Source: Pseudomonadota bacterium (GTDB lineage Bacteria > Pseudomonadota > Alphaproteobacteria > Micavibrionales > Micavibrionaceae). From it: a DNA stretch of 44,703 nucleotides. The stretch is from NCBI GenBank assembly GCA_963204825.1, contig CAUJHN010000158.1:1-44703 (forward strand), in the 5' to 3' direction. The translations under genes and the position numbers were made by a program. This document shows, piece by piece, positions 7,891 through 16,665 of the stretch. Positions within the stretch are counted from its first letter, which is position 1. Every line of letters starts with the position of its first letter. The notes under the pieces were generated by a model, which searched no databases, was not told the origin of the DNA, and saw only the letters and a list, made by a program, of their open reading frames with translations.

Positions 7891-8838
7891 ATGGCGAAAC
7901 CACCAAAAAGACCCTTCCCCGGCAAAAAACCGCAGAATTCCAGCCCTCGGCGTGATGAGCGCGGCCAGCCCGATAAATCCTCCAAGCGGGGCAGCTTCCG
8001 CAAAAGCGAAGCCGAGCATAAGGGGAAGAAATACATCCCGGCTTCGGTCCGCGGACGTGACGAACGGCCATCCCCGCGCCGCGCAGATCCCCAGGCCCAG
8101 CCCAAACAGCGGATAAAGGCGGATCTTTTCGGCATGCATGCGGTGCGTGAAGCCTGGGGTAATCCCGCCCGCTTCGTGCATGCGCTTTACATCACCGAAG
8201 CCGCCATGAAGGAATTCGAACCGCACTTAAAAACCGCGGCAAAACGCCCCGCGCCCATTATTGTGACAAAAGAAGATATCGACCGCGCCTTACCGCCGGG
8301 CACGGTGCATCAGGGAATAGCGCTTTCCTGCCAGGCCCTGCCGGAGCTTTCCGTCATCGACATCATCATCAAGGCGGAAACCAAACCGAAATCCGTAATT
8401 GTGATGCTGGACCAGGTAACGGACCCGCACAATATCGGCGCGATCCTGCGGTCCGCTTGCGCGTTCGGGGCGGACGGCGTCGTCATGCAGTCCCGCCACA
8501 CGCCGGACATGGATGGAATCCTCGCCAAAACCGCCTGCGGCGCGGTGGATCACATCCCGGTCGCATATGAAACGAATTTATCGCGCGCGCTTGAAAAGCT
8601 AAAAGAACATCACTACACGGTGATAGGCCTCGATGAGCATTCGCCGAAAACTTTTTCGGATTTATACAGCTATGATCGCGTGGTGATTGTACTGGGCGCG
8701 GAAGGCCCCGGCATACGCCGCCTGATCCGGGAGCATTGCGATGTGCTGGTGACGCTGCCCACAAAACCGCCCATCGCCTCGCTCAATGTCTCGAACGCGG
8801 CGGCGGTTGCGCTTTATGCCTTATGCAACAAGCTGTAA
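7891..8838 (+). CDS. rlmB: 23S rRNA (guanosine-2'-O-)-methyltransferase RlmB, SPOUT family
   Basis: About 315 residues. It methylates the 2'-O of a guanosine of 23S rRNA (G2251 in E. coli) using S-adenosylmethionine. The first ~75 residues are basic, proline-rich and low complexity. Then follow the substrate-binding domain (FGMHAVREAW) and the SPOUT knot: DQVTDPHNIGAILRSA (motif 1), VIVLGAEGPGIRRL (motif 2) and LPTKPPIASLNVSNAAAVA (motif 3). The start is uncertain: an ATG at 7855 is in frame, but MAKPPKRPF at 7891 looks more natural; neither has a strong ribosome site. The gene diverges from tRNA-Tyr. Its end overlaps the next, convergent gene by 18 bases. Confidence 0.92.
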   Translation: MAKPPKRPFPGKKPQNSSPRRDERGQPDKSSKRGSFRKSEAEHKGKKYIPASVRGRDERPSPRRADPQAQPKQRIKADLFGMHAVREAWGNPARFVHALYITEAAMKEFEPHLKTAAKRPAPIIVTKEDIDRALPPGTVHQGIALSCQALPELSVIDIIIKAETKPKSVIVMLDQVTDPHNIGAILRSACAFGADGVVMQSRHTPDMDGILAKTACGAVDHIPVAYETNLSRALEKLKEHHYTVIGLDEHSPKTFSDLYSYDRVVIVLGAEGPGIRRLIREHCDVLVTLPTKPPIASLNVSNAAAVALYALCNKL

Positions 8839-9231
8839 TCCTGCTTCGGGCGCACGTCTTAATTCTATGGAGCATCCTTCAGCAATGCGCTCGATAGCCT
8901 TGGCGACGTGTCCTACATCTGCGTGATCTTTTGACGCCCCCATAGCCACTTTGTGGCAACGGGATAGCACACCTGCGAGAAACCGGGGGCGCTCATTGCC
9001 GTCGGATGAATGTGCGTAATTTTTTAATGTGGCAACAAAGTTGACCAGAACATCAATCTGACGAGGATCTTCTGTGACGCCCAGCGCCGCCTGCTCAAAA
9101 AAACGGGGTATTTGTTCTATTTGGTCTTTGGCTACTGATGTGTTTAAACTTACCGGCAATCCGCCGCCAAACGACAAAGCACGAAACGGATTTACCTGGG
9201 CCTCAAGAGCCCCGACATAAACTTTTGACAT
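8821..9231 (-). CDS. Hypothetical protein, 136 residues
   Basis: No family recognised. It is a soluble, mostly helical-looking protein with no signal peptide or membrane segment, a glycine-rich patch near residues 19-26 (ALSFGGGLPV) and single cysteines near 98 and 118. The start is well supported by a GAGGGTGAT ribosome site ahead of the ATG at 9231. The gene converges on rlmB, overlapping its last codons, and diverges from polA. A TTGACG (9282-9277) and TATACA (9261-9256) pair lies upstream but with a short 15-base spacer, so a promoter there is only possible. Confidence 0.7.
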   Translation of the reverse strand: MSKVYVGALEAQVNPFRALSFGGGLPVSLNTSVAKDQIEQIPRFFEQAALGVTEDPRQIDVLVNFVATLKNYAHSSDGNERPRFLAGVLSRCHKVAMGASKDHADVGHVAKAIERIAEGCSIELRRAPEAGLQLVA

Positions 9232-9335
9232 AGCATCACCCTCTTTTTATTTTTATGTATAATTTATTCCGGTACCCGTCAAGTTTTTTTATCCGGCCCT
9301 TTCCCCCCTCCGTTAAGTATGGTTAAAACATTGGC

Positions 9336-12158
9336 ATGGCTTCCCAAAACGACGAACTTATCCTTATAGACGGCTCCGGCTATATTTTCCGGGCCTATTA
9401 CGCCATGGCCTATGCATCCGCGAAATCCGGCGGTTTAACCAACCCGCAGGGCGTGCCGGTTGGCGCCGTTTACGGTTTTTGCAATATGCTTTTGAAAATG
9501 CTGGCGGGGCACGAAGGCGCGCGCGTAGCCGTCATCTTCGACGCCGCCCGCAAGAATTTCCGCTATGACATTTACGATCAATATAAGGCCAACCGCGCCG
9601 AAACGCCGGAAGATCTGATCCCGCAGTTCCCGCTCGTGCGCGAAGCGACCGCGGCGTTCGGTCTGCCTGCCATAGAACTCGAAGGATATGAAGCCGACGA
9701 TCTGATCGCCACATACGCAAAACAGGCAAAGGCCAAGGGCGTGGCCGTGCGGATCGTATCGTCCGATAAAGACCTTATGCAGCTGGTGGAAGACGGCATC
9801 ACGCTCTATGATCCGATGAAGGATAAACTCATCGACGAAGCCGGCGTGTTCGAAAAATTCGGCGTCGCTCCTTCTAAAGTCGTCGACGTGCAATCACTCA
9901 TCGGCGACAGCAGCGACAACGTGCCCGGCGTGCCCGGCATCGGCCCCAAAACGGCGGCGCAACTGATCGAAGAATTCGGCACGCTGGAAAATCTCCTTGA
10001 TAATCTCGATCAGATAAAACAGGAAAAACGCCGGCAGGTCTTGATGGATAATGCCGACATGGCGCGTATTTCAAAGAAGCTTGTGACACTGGAACAGAAT
10101 GTTCCGGTGGTAACGCCGCTATCGGACATCGCGCCCTATAATTTTAAATCCGCGGGCCTCGTTCCGTTTTTCGCAACGCATGGGTTTAAATCGCTCCTGA
10201 CGCGCCTTGGTGAAACAACGGCAATAACCGATCCCGCTCCCGCCCCACATGGGGGGAATAAATCCGGTGAAGAATCCCCCGCCGTAAACGGGGGGGCACG
10301 GGGGGAAGGACTTCCACCCATCGCGCAAAACCAATACACGCTCATTCAAGAAAAATCCGTTTTGGAAAAATGGATCGCTCGTGCATACGAAACAGGTTTT
10401 CTTGCCATCGATACGGAAACAACAAACTTAACGCCGTCTTCGGCTGATCTTGTCGGCATTTCCATCTGCGCCGAAGTCGGCAAGGCCGCCTACATCCCTG
10501 TGGGACATAAAGGCGAGCAGACGGATCTTCTGGGCGGAGGCGGGGGCGATATAAAGCAGATCCCGCTTAAAGATGCCATCGCCCTTTTAAAACCGCTTTT
10601 GGAAGATCCTTCCGTTTTAAAAATCGGCCACAACACCAAATACGACTGGCAAATGTTCAAACGCCAGGGCATTCACATGACGCCCTGCGCCTGCACCATG
10701 CTTATGTCCTACACCGTGGATGGCACCAGCCACGGCAACGGGATGGATGAACTTTCCAAACTGTTCCTGAACCATGAAACCATCAAATACGACGATGTGA
10801 CGGGAACGGGCAAAAACCGCGTGACGTTTGATCGCGTTCCGCTTGATAAAGCGCTTGATTACGCCGCGGAAGACGCGGATATCACGGCGCGCCTCTATCA
10901 TATTTTCGCCCCGCGCGTGCCGCGCGAACATATGGCATCCGTGTATGAAGACATCGAACGCCCGATGATCGAAACCATTGCCGAAATGGAACTTGCCGGA
11001 ATCAAAGTCGATCCTGTCATCCTCAAAAGCATGAGCAACGATTTTGGTAAAAAACTTGTTGAACTCGAAACCGACATTCATAAGCTTGCCGGAACGCAGT
11101 TCAACGTCGGCTCGCCCAAACAGATCGGCGAAATACTATTCGATCAGATGGGACTTCCGGGCGGCGCCAAAACCAAAACAGGCCAATGGTCTACCGATGT
11201 CGATGTGCTGGAAAAACTCGCAAGCCAGGGACACGATATCGTCAAAAAAATCCTGGAGTGGCGCAGCCTTGCAAAACTAAAAAGCACATACACGGACGTG
11301 CTCCAGGAACAGATCAACCCTCGCACGGGCCGCGTGCATACGTCGTTCTCTCTTGCGGGCACCAGCACGGGCCGCCTCGCCTCCAGCGACCCGAACTTGC
11401 AAAACATCCCTATCCGCACCGAAGAAGGGCGCAAAATCCGTGAAGCCTTCGTTGCTGAAAAAGGCAATGTTCTGATCTCTGTCGACTATTCTCAGGTCGA
11501 ACTCCGCCTCGCCGCGGAAATGGCGAATGTAAAAGCTTTGAAGCAGGCGTTCCGCGATGGCGTCGACATTCACGCGCTCACCGCTTCCCAGGTTTTCGGC
11601 ATGCCGCTGGATCAGGTTACGCCGGAAATACGTCGGCAGGCAAAGGCCGTCAATTTCGGCATTATCTACGGCATTTCAGGATGGGGCCTTGCCGCACAGC
11701 TAGGCATCACGCCGGGCGAAGCAAGCGATTTCATCAAACGGTATTTGAACACGTTCAGTGAAATCCGCGATTATATGGAACGCACGAAGGAAGAAGCCCG
11801 CACATTCGGCTACGTCAAAACACTGCTGGGCCGCAAATGTTACATCCCGAATATCAACGCGTCGAACGCCGGATGGCGCGCGGGCGCGGAACGGCAGGCG
11901 ATCAACGCGCCGCTGCAGGGCACGGCGGCGGACATCATGAAAAAGGCGATGGCAAAAATCCCGCGTGAACTCAACGCCGCAAACCTCAAAGCAAAAATGC
12001 TCCTGCAAGTGCATGACGAATTAATCTTCGAAGCGCCCGAAGACGAAGCCGAAAAAACGATTCAGCTCGTCAAATCCATCATGGAAAATGTTGTGAAACT
12101 GGATGTGCCCCTCGTCGCCGAAGCCGGCTCCGGCCACAGCTGGGGATCGGCACATTAG
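9336..12158 (+). CDS. polA: DNA polymerase I
   Basis: 940 residues, the usual length for a three-domain polymerase I, which fills gaps and removes RNA primers in replication and repair. Residues ~1-290 are the 5'-3' exonuclease (YEADDLIATYA, GDSSDNVPGVPGIGPKTA). Residues ~330-530 are the 3'-5' exonuclease with an intact DTET (Asp359, Glu361), so proofreading is probably active. The polymerase domain carries motif A (VDYSQVELR, Asp717), motif B (RRQAKAVNFGIIYG) and motif C (QVHDEL, Asp894/Glu895). The linker at ~297-330 is glycine/proline-rich and is encoded by G/C-rich palindromes, unlike the rest of the gene. No strong ribosome site precedes the ATG. The stop overlaps the convergent DUF1223 gene. 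Confidence 0.98.
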   Translation: MASQNDELILIDGSGYIFRAYYAMAYASAKSGGLTNPQGVPVGAVYGFCNMLLKMLAGHEGARVAVIFDAARKNFRYDIYDQYKANRAETPEDLIPQFPLVREATAAFGLPAIELEGYEADDLIATYAKQAKAKGVAVRIVSSDKDLMQLVEDGITLYDPMKDKLIDEAGVFEKFGVAPSKVVDVQSLIGDSSDNVPGVPGIGPKTAAQLIEEFGTLENLLDNLDQIKQEKRRQVLMDNADMARISKKLVTLEQNVPVVTPLSDIAPYNFKSAGLVPFFATHGFKSLLTRLGETTAITDPAPAPHGGNKSGEESPAVNGGARGEGLPPIAQNQYTLIQEKSVLEKWIARAYETGFLAIDTETTNLTPSSADLVGISICAEVGKAAYIPVGHKGEQTDLLGGGGGDIKQIPLKDAIALLKPLLEDPSVLKIGHNTKYDWQMFKRQGIHMTPCACTMLMSYTVDGTSHGNGMDELSKLFLNHETIKYDDVTGTGKNRVTFDRVPLDKALDYAAEDADITARLYHIFAPRVPREHMASVYEDIERPMIETIAEMELAGIKVDPVILKSMSNDFGKKLVELETDIHKLAGTQFNVGSPKQIGEILFDQMGLPGGAKTKTGQWSTDVDVLEKLASQGHDIVKKILEWRSLAKLKSTYTDVLQEQINPRTGRVHTSFSLAGTSTGRLASSDPNLQNIPIRTEEGRKIREAFVAEKGNVLISVDYSQVELRLAAEMANVKALKQAFRDGVDIHALTASQVFGMPLDQVTPEIRRQAKAVNFGIIYGISGWGLAAQLGITPGEASDFIKRYLNTFSEIRDYMERTKEEARTFGYVKTLLGRKCYIPNINASNAGWRAGAERQAINAPLQGTAADIMKKAMAKIPRELNAANLKAKMLLQVHDELIFEAPEDEAEKTIQLVKSIMENVVKLDVPLVAEAGSGHSWGSAH

Positions 12159-12898
12159 CGGTACGCAGACCCCGCCGCAATGATGCGGCCTGTCTTGGTA
12201 TTCTGCGCGATAATCGCGACACCGGCATCCTGCTTTTGATATCCGGCATTGATGGATCTTGCCATCGCTGAACCGTCCCACGCGCCCAGCTCATCAATAC
12301 GATCAACGACATTGTAATATTTTATCGTCTTGCCGAAATTGCTGCCTTCGGTGATGGAAACGGACTGCGGGCTTTCAAACACCGCCATCCATAGTGTCAC
12401 CGGGCCGTCCGTCAGCTTCGCCGCCGGCAGCTTGAAACTGTACACCCCGTTTCCAGCCGCCGTCAGCGTGATGGGCATGATCTTTTCCGCGCGGGCCTTC
12501 AATACGGCGGCGCTGACTTTTCCTGCTTCATATCCGATCATGTCCATATGGCCGTTGACGACGAGCTGCGGCGTATAGCGCGGGCCGGTGCCGATGATGC
12601 GGTTGTAATCCGCCTGCCGCTTCGTACAAAAAGATTTACCAAGTGCGCGGCTCTTCACGCCGAAATAATCGACATGGCAGGAAAGACCGATAATCCCTCT
12701 TTGCTGAATCATCTGCCCCATCAGCTCATCCGCAGGCGGGCAAAAAGCGCATCCTTGTGATGTGAAAAGCTCCAGGACGACAGGCGGCGGTGCGGGAGCC
12801 GCTTCCACGCGCGGCGAAATAGCGGCGGGCGCATCGGTTTGCGCGAACGCCAGCGGTGAAAAACCTAATGCAATAAGCAAAACAAACAATTGGATCAT
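12155..12898 (-). CDS. DUF1223 family exported protein, thioredoxin-like
   Basis: 247 residues from the ATG at 12898, which follows AGGATATCATACC. It starts with a signal peptide (MIQLFVLLIALGFSPLAFAQ, cut near residue 20). Then comes VVLELFTSQGCAFCPPADEL with a CxxC pair (Cys50, Cys53), the hallmark of the DUF1223 family, whose fold is thioredoxin-like. It likely acts in the periplasm; the substrate is unknown. An upstream in-frame ATG at 13000 is rejected because it would bury the signal peptide. The gene is divergent from gpt with about 80 bases between starts, so their promoters share this space, and convergent with polA. Confidence 0.88.
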   Translation of the reverse strand: MIQLFVLLIALGFSPLAFAQTDAPAAISPRVEAAPAPPPVVLELFTSQGCAFCPPADELMGQMIQQRGIIGLSCHVDYFGVKSRALGKSFCTKRQADYNRIIGTGPRYTPQLVVNGHMDMIGYEAGKVSAAVLKARAEKIMPITLTAAGNGVYSFKLPAAKLTDGPVTLWMAVFESPQSVSITEGSNFGKTIKYYNVVDRIDELGAWDGSAMARSINAGYQKQDAGVAIIAQNTKTGRIIAAGSAYR

Positions 12899-12981
12899 GG
12901 TATGATATCCTAATGCCCCTTCCCTTTTTTGGAAAGGCGGGATATTCAAATTATAGAACACATGCACAATTTGGATTCGCC

Positions 12982-13497
12982 ATGGCCGACCATTCGACAT
13001 ACAGAAAAGACTTCCCCGTTTCCTGGGACGAAATGCACCGGAATTCCAAGGCTCTGGCCTGGCAATTGCTCGGCAAAGGGCCGCTTCCGGGCGGCAAATG
13101 GAAGGGCGTTCTCGCCATCACGCGCGGCGGTCTCGTTCCCGCCTGCATCATGGCGCGCGAACTCGAAGTGCTGCTCGTGGAAACCTTCTGCATCTCCAGT
13201 TACGATCACAAAGAAATGGGAAAATCCAACATCATCAAAATGCCCGCGGGAGTCGATGCGAACGGTGAAGGCTGGATCGTGATAGATGATCTTGTCGATA
13301 CGGGCGGCACTTTTAAATTGATCCGCGAACATTTCCCAAAGGCGCATTTCGCCTGCCTCTATGCAAAACCCAAAGGCAAACCTACCGTTGACACCTTCAT
13401 TACCGAAGTTTCACAGGACACCTGGATCCATTTCCCCTGGGATTTGGAAATTCAATATGTCACGCCCATGGCCCGTCAGGATGAAACAAAAGAATGA
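12982..13497 (+). CDS. gpt: Xanthine (guanine) phosphoribosyltransferase
   Basis: 171 residues from MADHSTYRK at 12982. It joins xanthine or guanine to PRPP to give XMP or GMP in purine salvage. The PRPP-binding loop IDDLVDTGGTF is at ~101-111. The N-terminal ITRGGLVPACIMARELEV segment and a C-terminal hydrophobic tail (WIHFPWDLEIQYV) match the Gpt family. It is about 20 residues longer than the E. coli enzyme. An in-frame ATG at 12913 would reach back across the promoter of the divergent gene and is rejected. The ATGA overlap with the following hydrolase-like gene indicates one operon. Confidence 0.92.
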   Translation: MADHSTYRKDFPVSWDEMHRNSKALAWQLLGKGPLPGGKWKGVLAITRGGLVPACIMARELEVLLVETFCISSYDHKEMGKSNIIKMPAGVDANGEGWIVIDDLVDTGGTFKLIREHFPKAHFACLYAKPKGKPTVDTFITEVSQDTWIHFPWDLEIQYVTPMARQDETKE

Positions 13498-14222
13498 GAA
13501 CACAGGCCGTCAAAATTCAGAACGGTAACGATGCGGACGAATTATCGGCCGTTCTCAGCATGCCCGATGGCTATATCGCCAAGGAAAACCGGCAAACGCT
13601 TATTATCCTCGCGCATGATATTCCTTTCGGTCATTCACACGATCATGATAATCTTTACCCTTTCTTGCGCACCGTGTTCGATGATCGCGGCCTGCAAACA
13701 TTGATGTTTGATTTTGAAAGCTGCGGCGGCAGTAACGGGGATAAAGAAAACTTCACGCTGGATGTCGCGCGGCGAAATTTACAGGCCGTCCTGACATGGG
13801 CCGGACAACACGGATTCAATCGCTTCATATTTGTGGGCGCCGGCATTACGGCGGCCATCTGCCTCGAACTGACCGATAAGACCACGAAATCCGTCTTTCT
13901 CTTTTGGCCTGTCGTGGATATTGCCGCCTACGCCAAACGGCTTACAGATAAAAACGTGAAAATCCATGACGCCATGTTCGCGCAGATGAACGCTTATAAC
14001 CCCGAACAGGCGATGAAGAGCCTTAAAGTCCCTGTGCTCATTCAATATGGCGCAAACGATGATGTCGTGGGGATCGAGCAGATAGAAACGATCAAAACCC
14101 GCTTTAACGCCCTTAGAATCGACATCACCTCGTATATGGACGGCGGCCACGGGCTTCTGGACCCCAAACACCGGAAAATGATGGGCCACCATATCGGCCA
14201 GTTCTTGCATAAATATGCTTGA
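13494..14222 (+). CDS. Alpha/beta-hydrolase-like protein lacking the usual nucleophile
   Basis: 242 residues with the alpha/beta hydrolase layout: LIILAHDIPFGHS (oxyanion region, ~36-48), LMFDFESCGGSNG (~70-82), an acid-bearing YGANDDVV turn (~185) and a histidine loop MDGGHGLLDP near the end. The nucleophile elbow, normally GxSxG, reads FVGAGITAA (~113-121) with Gly117 where serine is expected. A normal serine-hydrolase mechanism is therefore doubtful, and the protein may bind rather than cut its ligand, or use another residue. The start overlaps the gpt stop by 4 bases. The link to purine salvage is only through the shared operon. Confidence 0.8.
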   Translation: MRTQAVKIQNGNDADELSAVLSMPDGYIAKENRQTLIILAHDIPFGHSHDHDNLYPFLRTVFDDRGLQTLMFDFESCGGSNGDKENFTLDVARRNLQAVLTWAGQHGFNRFIFVGAGITAAICLELTDKTTKSVFLFWPVVDIAAYAKRLTDKNVKIHDAMFAQMNAYNPEQAMKSLKVPVLIQYGANDDVVGIEQIETIKTRFNALRIDITSYMDGGHGLLDPKHRKMMGHHIGQFLHKYA

Positions 14223-14326
14223 TTTTTGAGGGTTTAAGGCGCTATAACCCCTCATTCTGTTGTGATCTGGCTAGAAATATCGGCTGCCTCGATCACATTT
14301 TATTGAACTCTTTCAAGGAGATAGAA

Positions 14327-14608
14327 ATGCCGAAGATGAAAAGTAAAGGGAGCGCCAAGAAGCGCTTTCGCGTCACCGCCTCTGGCAAGGTGAAATTCAA
14401 GCCGGCCCAAAAAGGCCACCGCCTGATGCAAAAACCCAAATCCGCAAAACGTAAAGCCCGTGGTACCTTCACCATGGAAAAAGGCGATGCGCAAAAGGTT
14501 CTGCAAAGCTTCCTGCCCTATGCAGGCGCCAAAACCATCAGCACGAAGAAAAAAACCGGCCCTGCGAAAAAAGCAGCCGCCGCAAAAGCAAAGAAGGGAG
14601 CTGAATAA
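14327..14608 (+). CDS. rpmI: 50S ribosomal protein L35, extended C-terminus
   Basis: 93 residues. The first ~65 match L35 ([37 protein letters not shown]). The rest is a lysine/alanine-rich tail ([20 protein letters not shown]) beyond the usual ~65-residue length. The ATG at 14327 follows a strong AAGGAG site; a longer frame from 14219 is rejected. The stop shares a base with the rplT start (TAATG). The translation-initiation factor gene infC, often upstream of rpmI, is not here. Confidence 0.96.
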   Translation: MPKMKSKGSAKKRFRVTASGKVKFKPAQKGHRLMQKPKSAKRKARGTFTMEKGDAQKVLQSFLPYAGAKTISTKKKTGPAKKAAAAKAKKGAE

Positions 14609-14973
14609 TGGCACGCGTTAAAGGTGGCCCAAGAGCCCATGCAAGACACCGCAAAGTTTTAAAAGCCGTTAAAGGTCAATACGGCCGTCGCCGCACCTGT
14701 TTCCGCACAGCGAAACAGGCGATGGAAAAAGCCGGTCAGTACGCCTATATCGGCCGCAAGCAGAAGAAACGCAATTTCCGCGCTTTGTGGATACAGCGTA
14801 TCAATGCTGCCGCCCGTTTGAACGGCGTGAACTACTCCACGTTCATGAACGGCATCATCAAATCCGGCGTCGGCCTGGACCGCAAGGTTCTGTCCGAAAT
14901 CGCGATCCATGACCCGGAAGCCTTTGCGGCTCTGGCGAAACTTTCCGCCGACACGCTGAAAAAAGCGGCTTAA
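14608..14973 (+). CDS. rplT: 50S ribosomal protein L20
   Basis: 121 residues, full length. L20 binds 23S rRNA and is needed early in large-subunit assembly. The basic N-terminus ([16 protein letters not shown]) and central [21 protein letters not shown] are typical. It is translationally coupled to rpmI through TAATG and is followed by a strong terminator, so rpmI-rplT form a closed unit. In some bacteria L20 represses its own operon; no matching leader structure could be judged by eye. Confidence 0.98.
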   Translation: MARVKGGPRAHARHRKVLKAVKGQYGRRRTCFRTAKQAMEKAGQYAYIGRKQKKRNFRALWIQRINAAARLNGVNYSTFMNGIIKSGVGLDRKVLSEIAIHDPEAFAALAKLSADTLKKAA

Positions 14974-14996
14974 TCGCCTTACAGCAATAAAATTAC

Positions 14997-15024
14997 AAAA
15001 CAGCCCTTCGGGGCTGTTTTCTTT
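14997..15024 (+). terminator. Rho-independent terminator after rplT
   Basis: Stem AAAACAGCCC / GGGCTGTTTT around a TTCGG loop, followed by CTTTT. It lies 24 bases after the rplT stop. Confidence 0.93.
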
Positions 15025-15052
15025 TGCGCGAAATCTGGTTACAGATACAGTC

Positions 15053-15727
15053 ATGACCCACCTCGCAGTCTTCGACTGGAATGGAACGCTGTTTAACGAC
15101 ACAGTGGCGACACTGATCGCGACTAACGCGTGTCTTCGTTCCTTTAACCGCCCGGAAATCGATCTGCACAGGATGCAGGAAACGGCCTGCTTCCCCCTCA
15201 TCCATTTTTACGAGCGGCTCGGCGTCGGCGCCGATGAATATCTCGCCCGCGCCGAAGAAGAAGGTTCGAATTTTATCAAAGCCTATGAACAGGCGATGAT
15301 GGATTGCACGCTCGCCGAAGGGGCCATCGAGCTTCTGGACTGGCTCGCGGGCCAAGACGTGCACACGATGATTTTAAGCAACCATTTGCAACCCCATCTG
15401 GATGCCGATGTGGAACGGCTCGGAGTCAAACCCTATATGAAACACGTCTCCGGCAACGCCGAAAAGGCCACCATCACGCAAGGCCTATCCAAACAGATCC
15501 GCCTCGAAGCCTATATGGAAGAGCATGGCTTCGCCCCGGAGCGCACCTTCATCATCGGGGATTCCCACGAAGAGGTGGAACTCGCCCACCGTCTTGGCCT
15601 TCTGGGGATAAGCATGGCCGGCGGCCTGCTTTCCGCCGCCAGGCTCAAAAAATACAATGCGGACCATATCGTCCACCACCTCACCGAAGTCCGCCCTATC
15701 CTGGAACGCCACTGGAATATTGCCTAG
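15053..15727 (+). CDS. HAD-superfamily phosphatase-like hydrolase
   Basis: 224 residues. The N-terminal motif is FDWNGTLFND, with nucleophile Asp8 but Asn10 in place of the common second aspartate, a variant seen in many HAD proteins annotated from DWNGT. Motif II is MILSNH (~109-114) and motif III/IV is FIIGDSHEEVELA (~166-178). A helical cap at ~20-90 places it with C1-cap phosphatases (phosphoglycolate or nucleotide phosphatase type). The substrate cannot be told. It starts 28 bases after the rplT terminator and stands alone; the stop is followed by ~115 non-coding bases. Confidence 0.85.
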   Translation: MTHLAVFDWNGTLFNDTVATLIATNACLRSFNRPEIDLHRMQETACFPLIHFYERLGVGADEYLARAEEEGSNFIKAYEQAMMDCTLAEGAIELLDWLAGQDVHTMILSNHLQPHLDADVERLGVKPYMKHVSGNAEKATITQGLSKQIRLEAYMEEHGFAPERTFIIGDSHEEVELAHRLGLLGISMAGGLLSAARLKKYNADHIVHHLTEVRPILERHWNIA

Positions 15728-15844
15728 CGGCAGAATTTTTATAGCGCCCGGCGCCATCCTCTTTCACGAAATCAAGCATTTAAACCACATCAATTTAGGC
15801 ACGAAAATTGCATCTTATATTCCCGTATTTAAAAGGAGCATAAG

Positions 15845-16606
15845 ATGACAAGCATTTCCGGGCCTGGAAATTCCCCCATCGATTTATCGCAGGTTAAAAA
15901 ACTGAATCTCGGTGCGGCACGCAAATTATCGGACAAGGAGATAGCCGAACTTCAGAAAATGAAGGAGACGTTTTATTCCACGCCCGTAAATCTTGATGAG
16001 CTGAAAAACCACGTCTCGCAAAAGACATATGCCGAAGTGCAGGTCAACGGCCAGACCGTCGCCAGGCTTTATAACAGCGGCGCCGCCGAAACATCGAATG
16101 CGACTTACGGCCGCGTAAAAGATTTACCCAGCATGGGCGAAGATGAAAAATCAACAGGCCCTGAACTTGCGCAAAAACGCGCCGAAGAAATTGCAAAAGC
16201 GCTCGGCGGAACGGTCGTCAAATCCTCCACCGCCGTAACACAGGCACAATATCTCGCAGCCCCGCCTTTCGAAGTAAAATATAAAATCGATTACGCGGCG
16301 ATGGAACGTGACCGTGCCGCTGCGACAGGGCAGGTTGCCACGCCGAAAACGCAGGTGGAAACGCAGCAGCTTGGGACTGCAAAAGAAAAATCGGACGGTG
16401 AAAACGCTGTCGATGAATTCCTGGATTTTACCGGCAAATCCTGGGAAGAACGGATTCGCACCATGATCCTGCGCTCGCTTGGACTTAAGGAAGAGGATCT
16501 TGCCGCCATGTCCTCTGAAGACCGGGAGAAAATCGAAGCCAAAATCAAGGAAAAGATTGAGCAGGAAATCGAGAAAGAGACCGGCGTGCCCGTGGCTCTT
16601 GGCTAA
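15845..16606 (+). CDS. Hypothetical protein with acidic/helical C-terminus, 253 residues
   Basis: No named family recognised. The start is firm: AGGAGCATAAG precedes the ATG. There is no signal peptide or membrane segment. Residues ~60-75 ([18 protein letters not shown]) and ~100-130 look globular. Residues ~145-190 are low complexity. The last ~60 residues form a predicted charged helix ([19 protein letters not shown], then [18 protein letters not shown]); similar tails recur in uncharacterised alphaproteobacterial proteins by my recollection. It sits between a HAD gene and pheS, same strand, 59 bases before the pheS start. Confidence 0.72.
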   Translation: MTSISGPGNSPIDLSQVKKLNLGAARKLSDKEIAELQKMKETFYSTPVNLDELKNHVSQKTYAEVQVNGQTVARLYNSGAAETSNATYGRVKDLPSMGEDEKSTGPELAQKRAEEIAKALGGTVVKSSTAVTQAQYLAAPPFEVKYKIDYAAMERDRAAATGQVATPKTQVETQQLGTAKEKSDGENAVDEFLDFTGKSWEERIRTMILRSLGLKEEDLAAMSSEDREKIEAKIKEKIEQEIEKETGVPVALG

Positions 16607-16665
16607 AAAGGCCCGGGTTACAAAAATACTGGAAATTCCCCATATTTTCCCGTTATATAGCCCCC

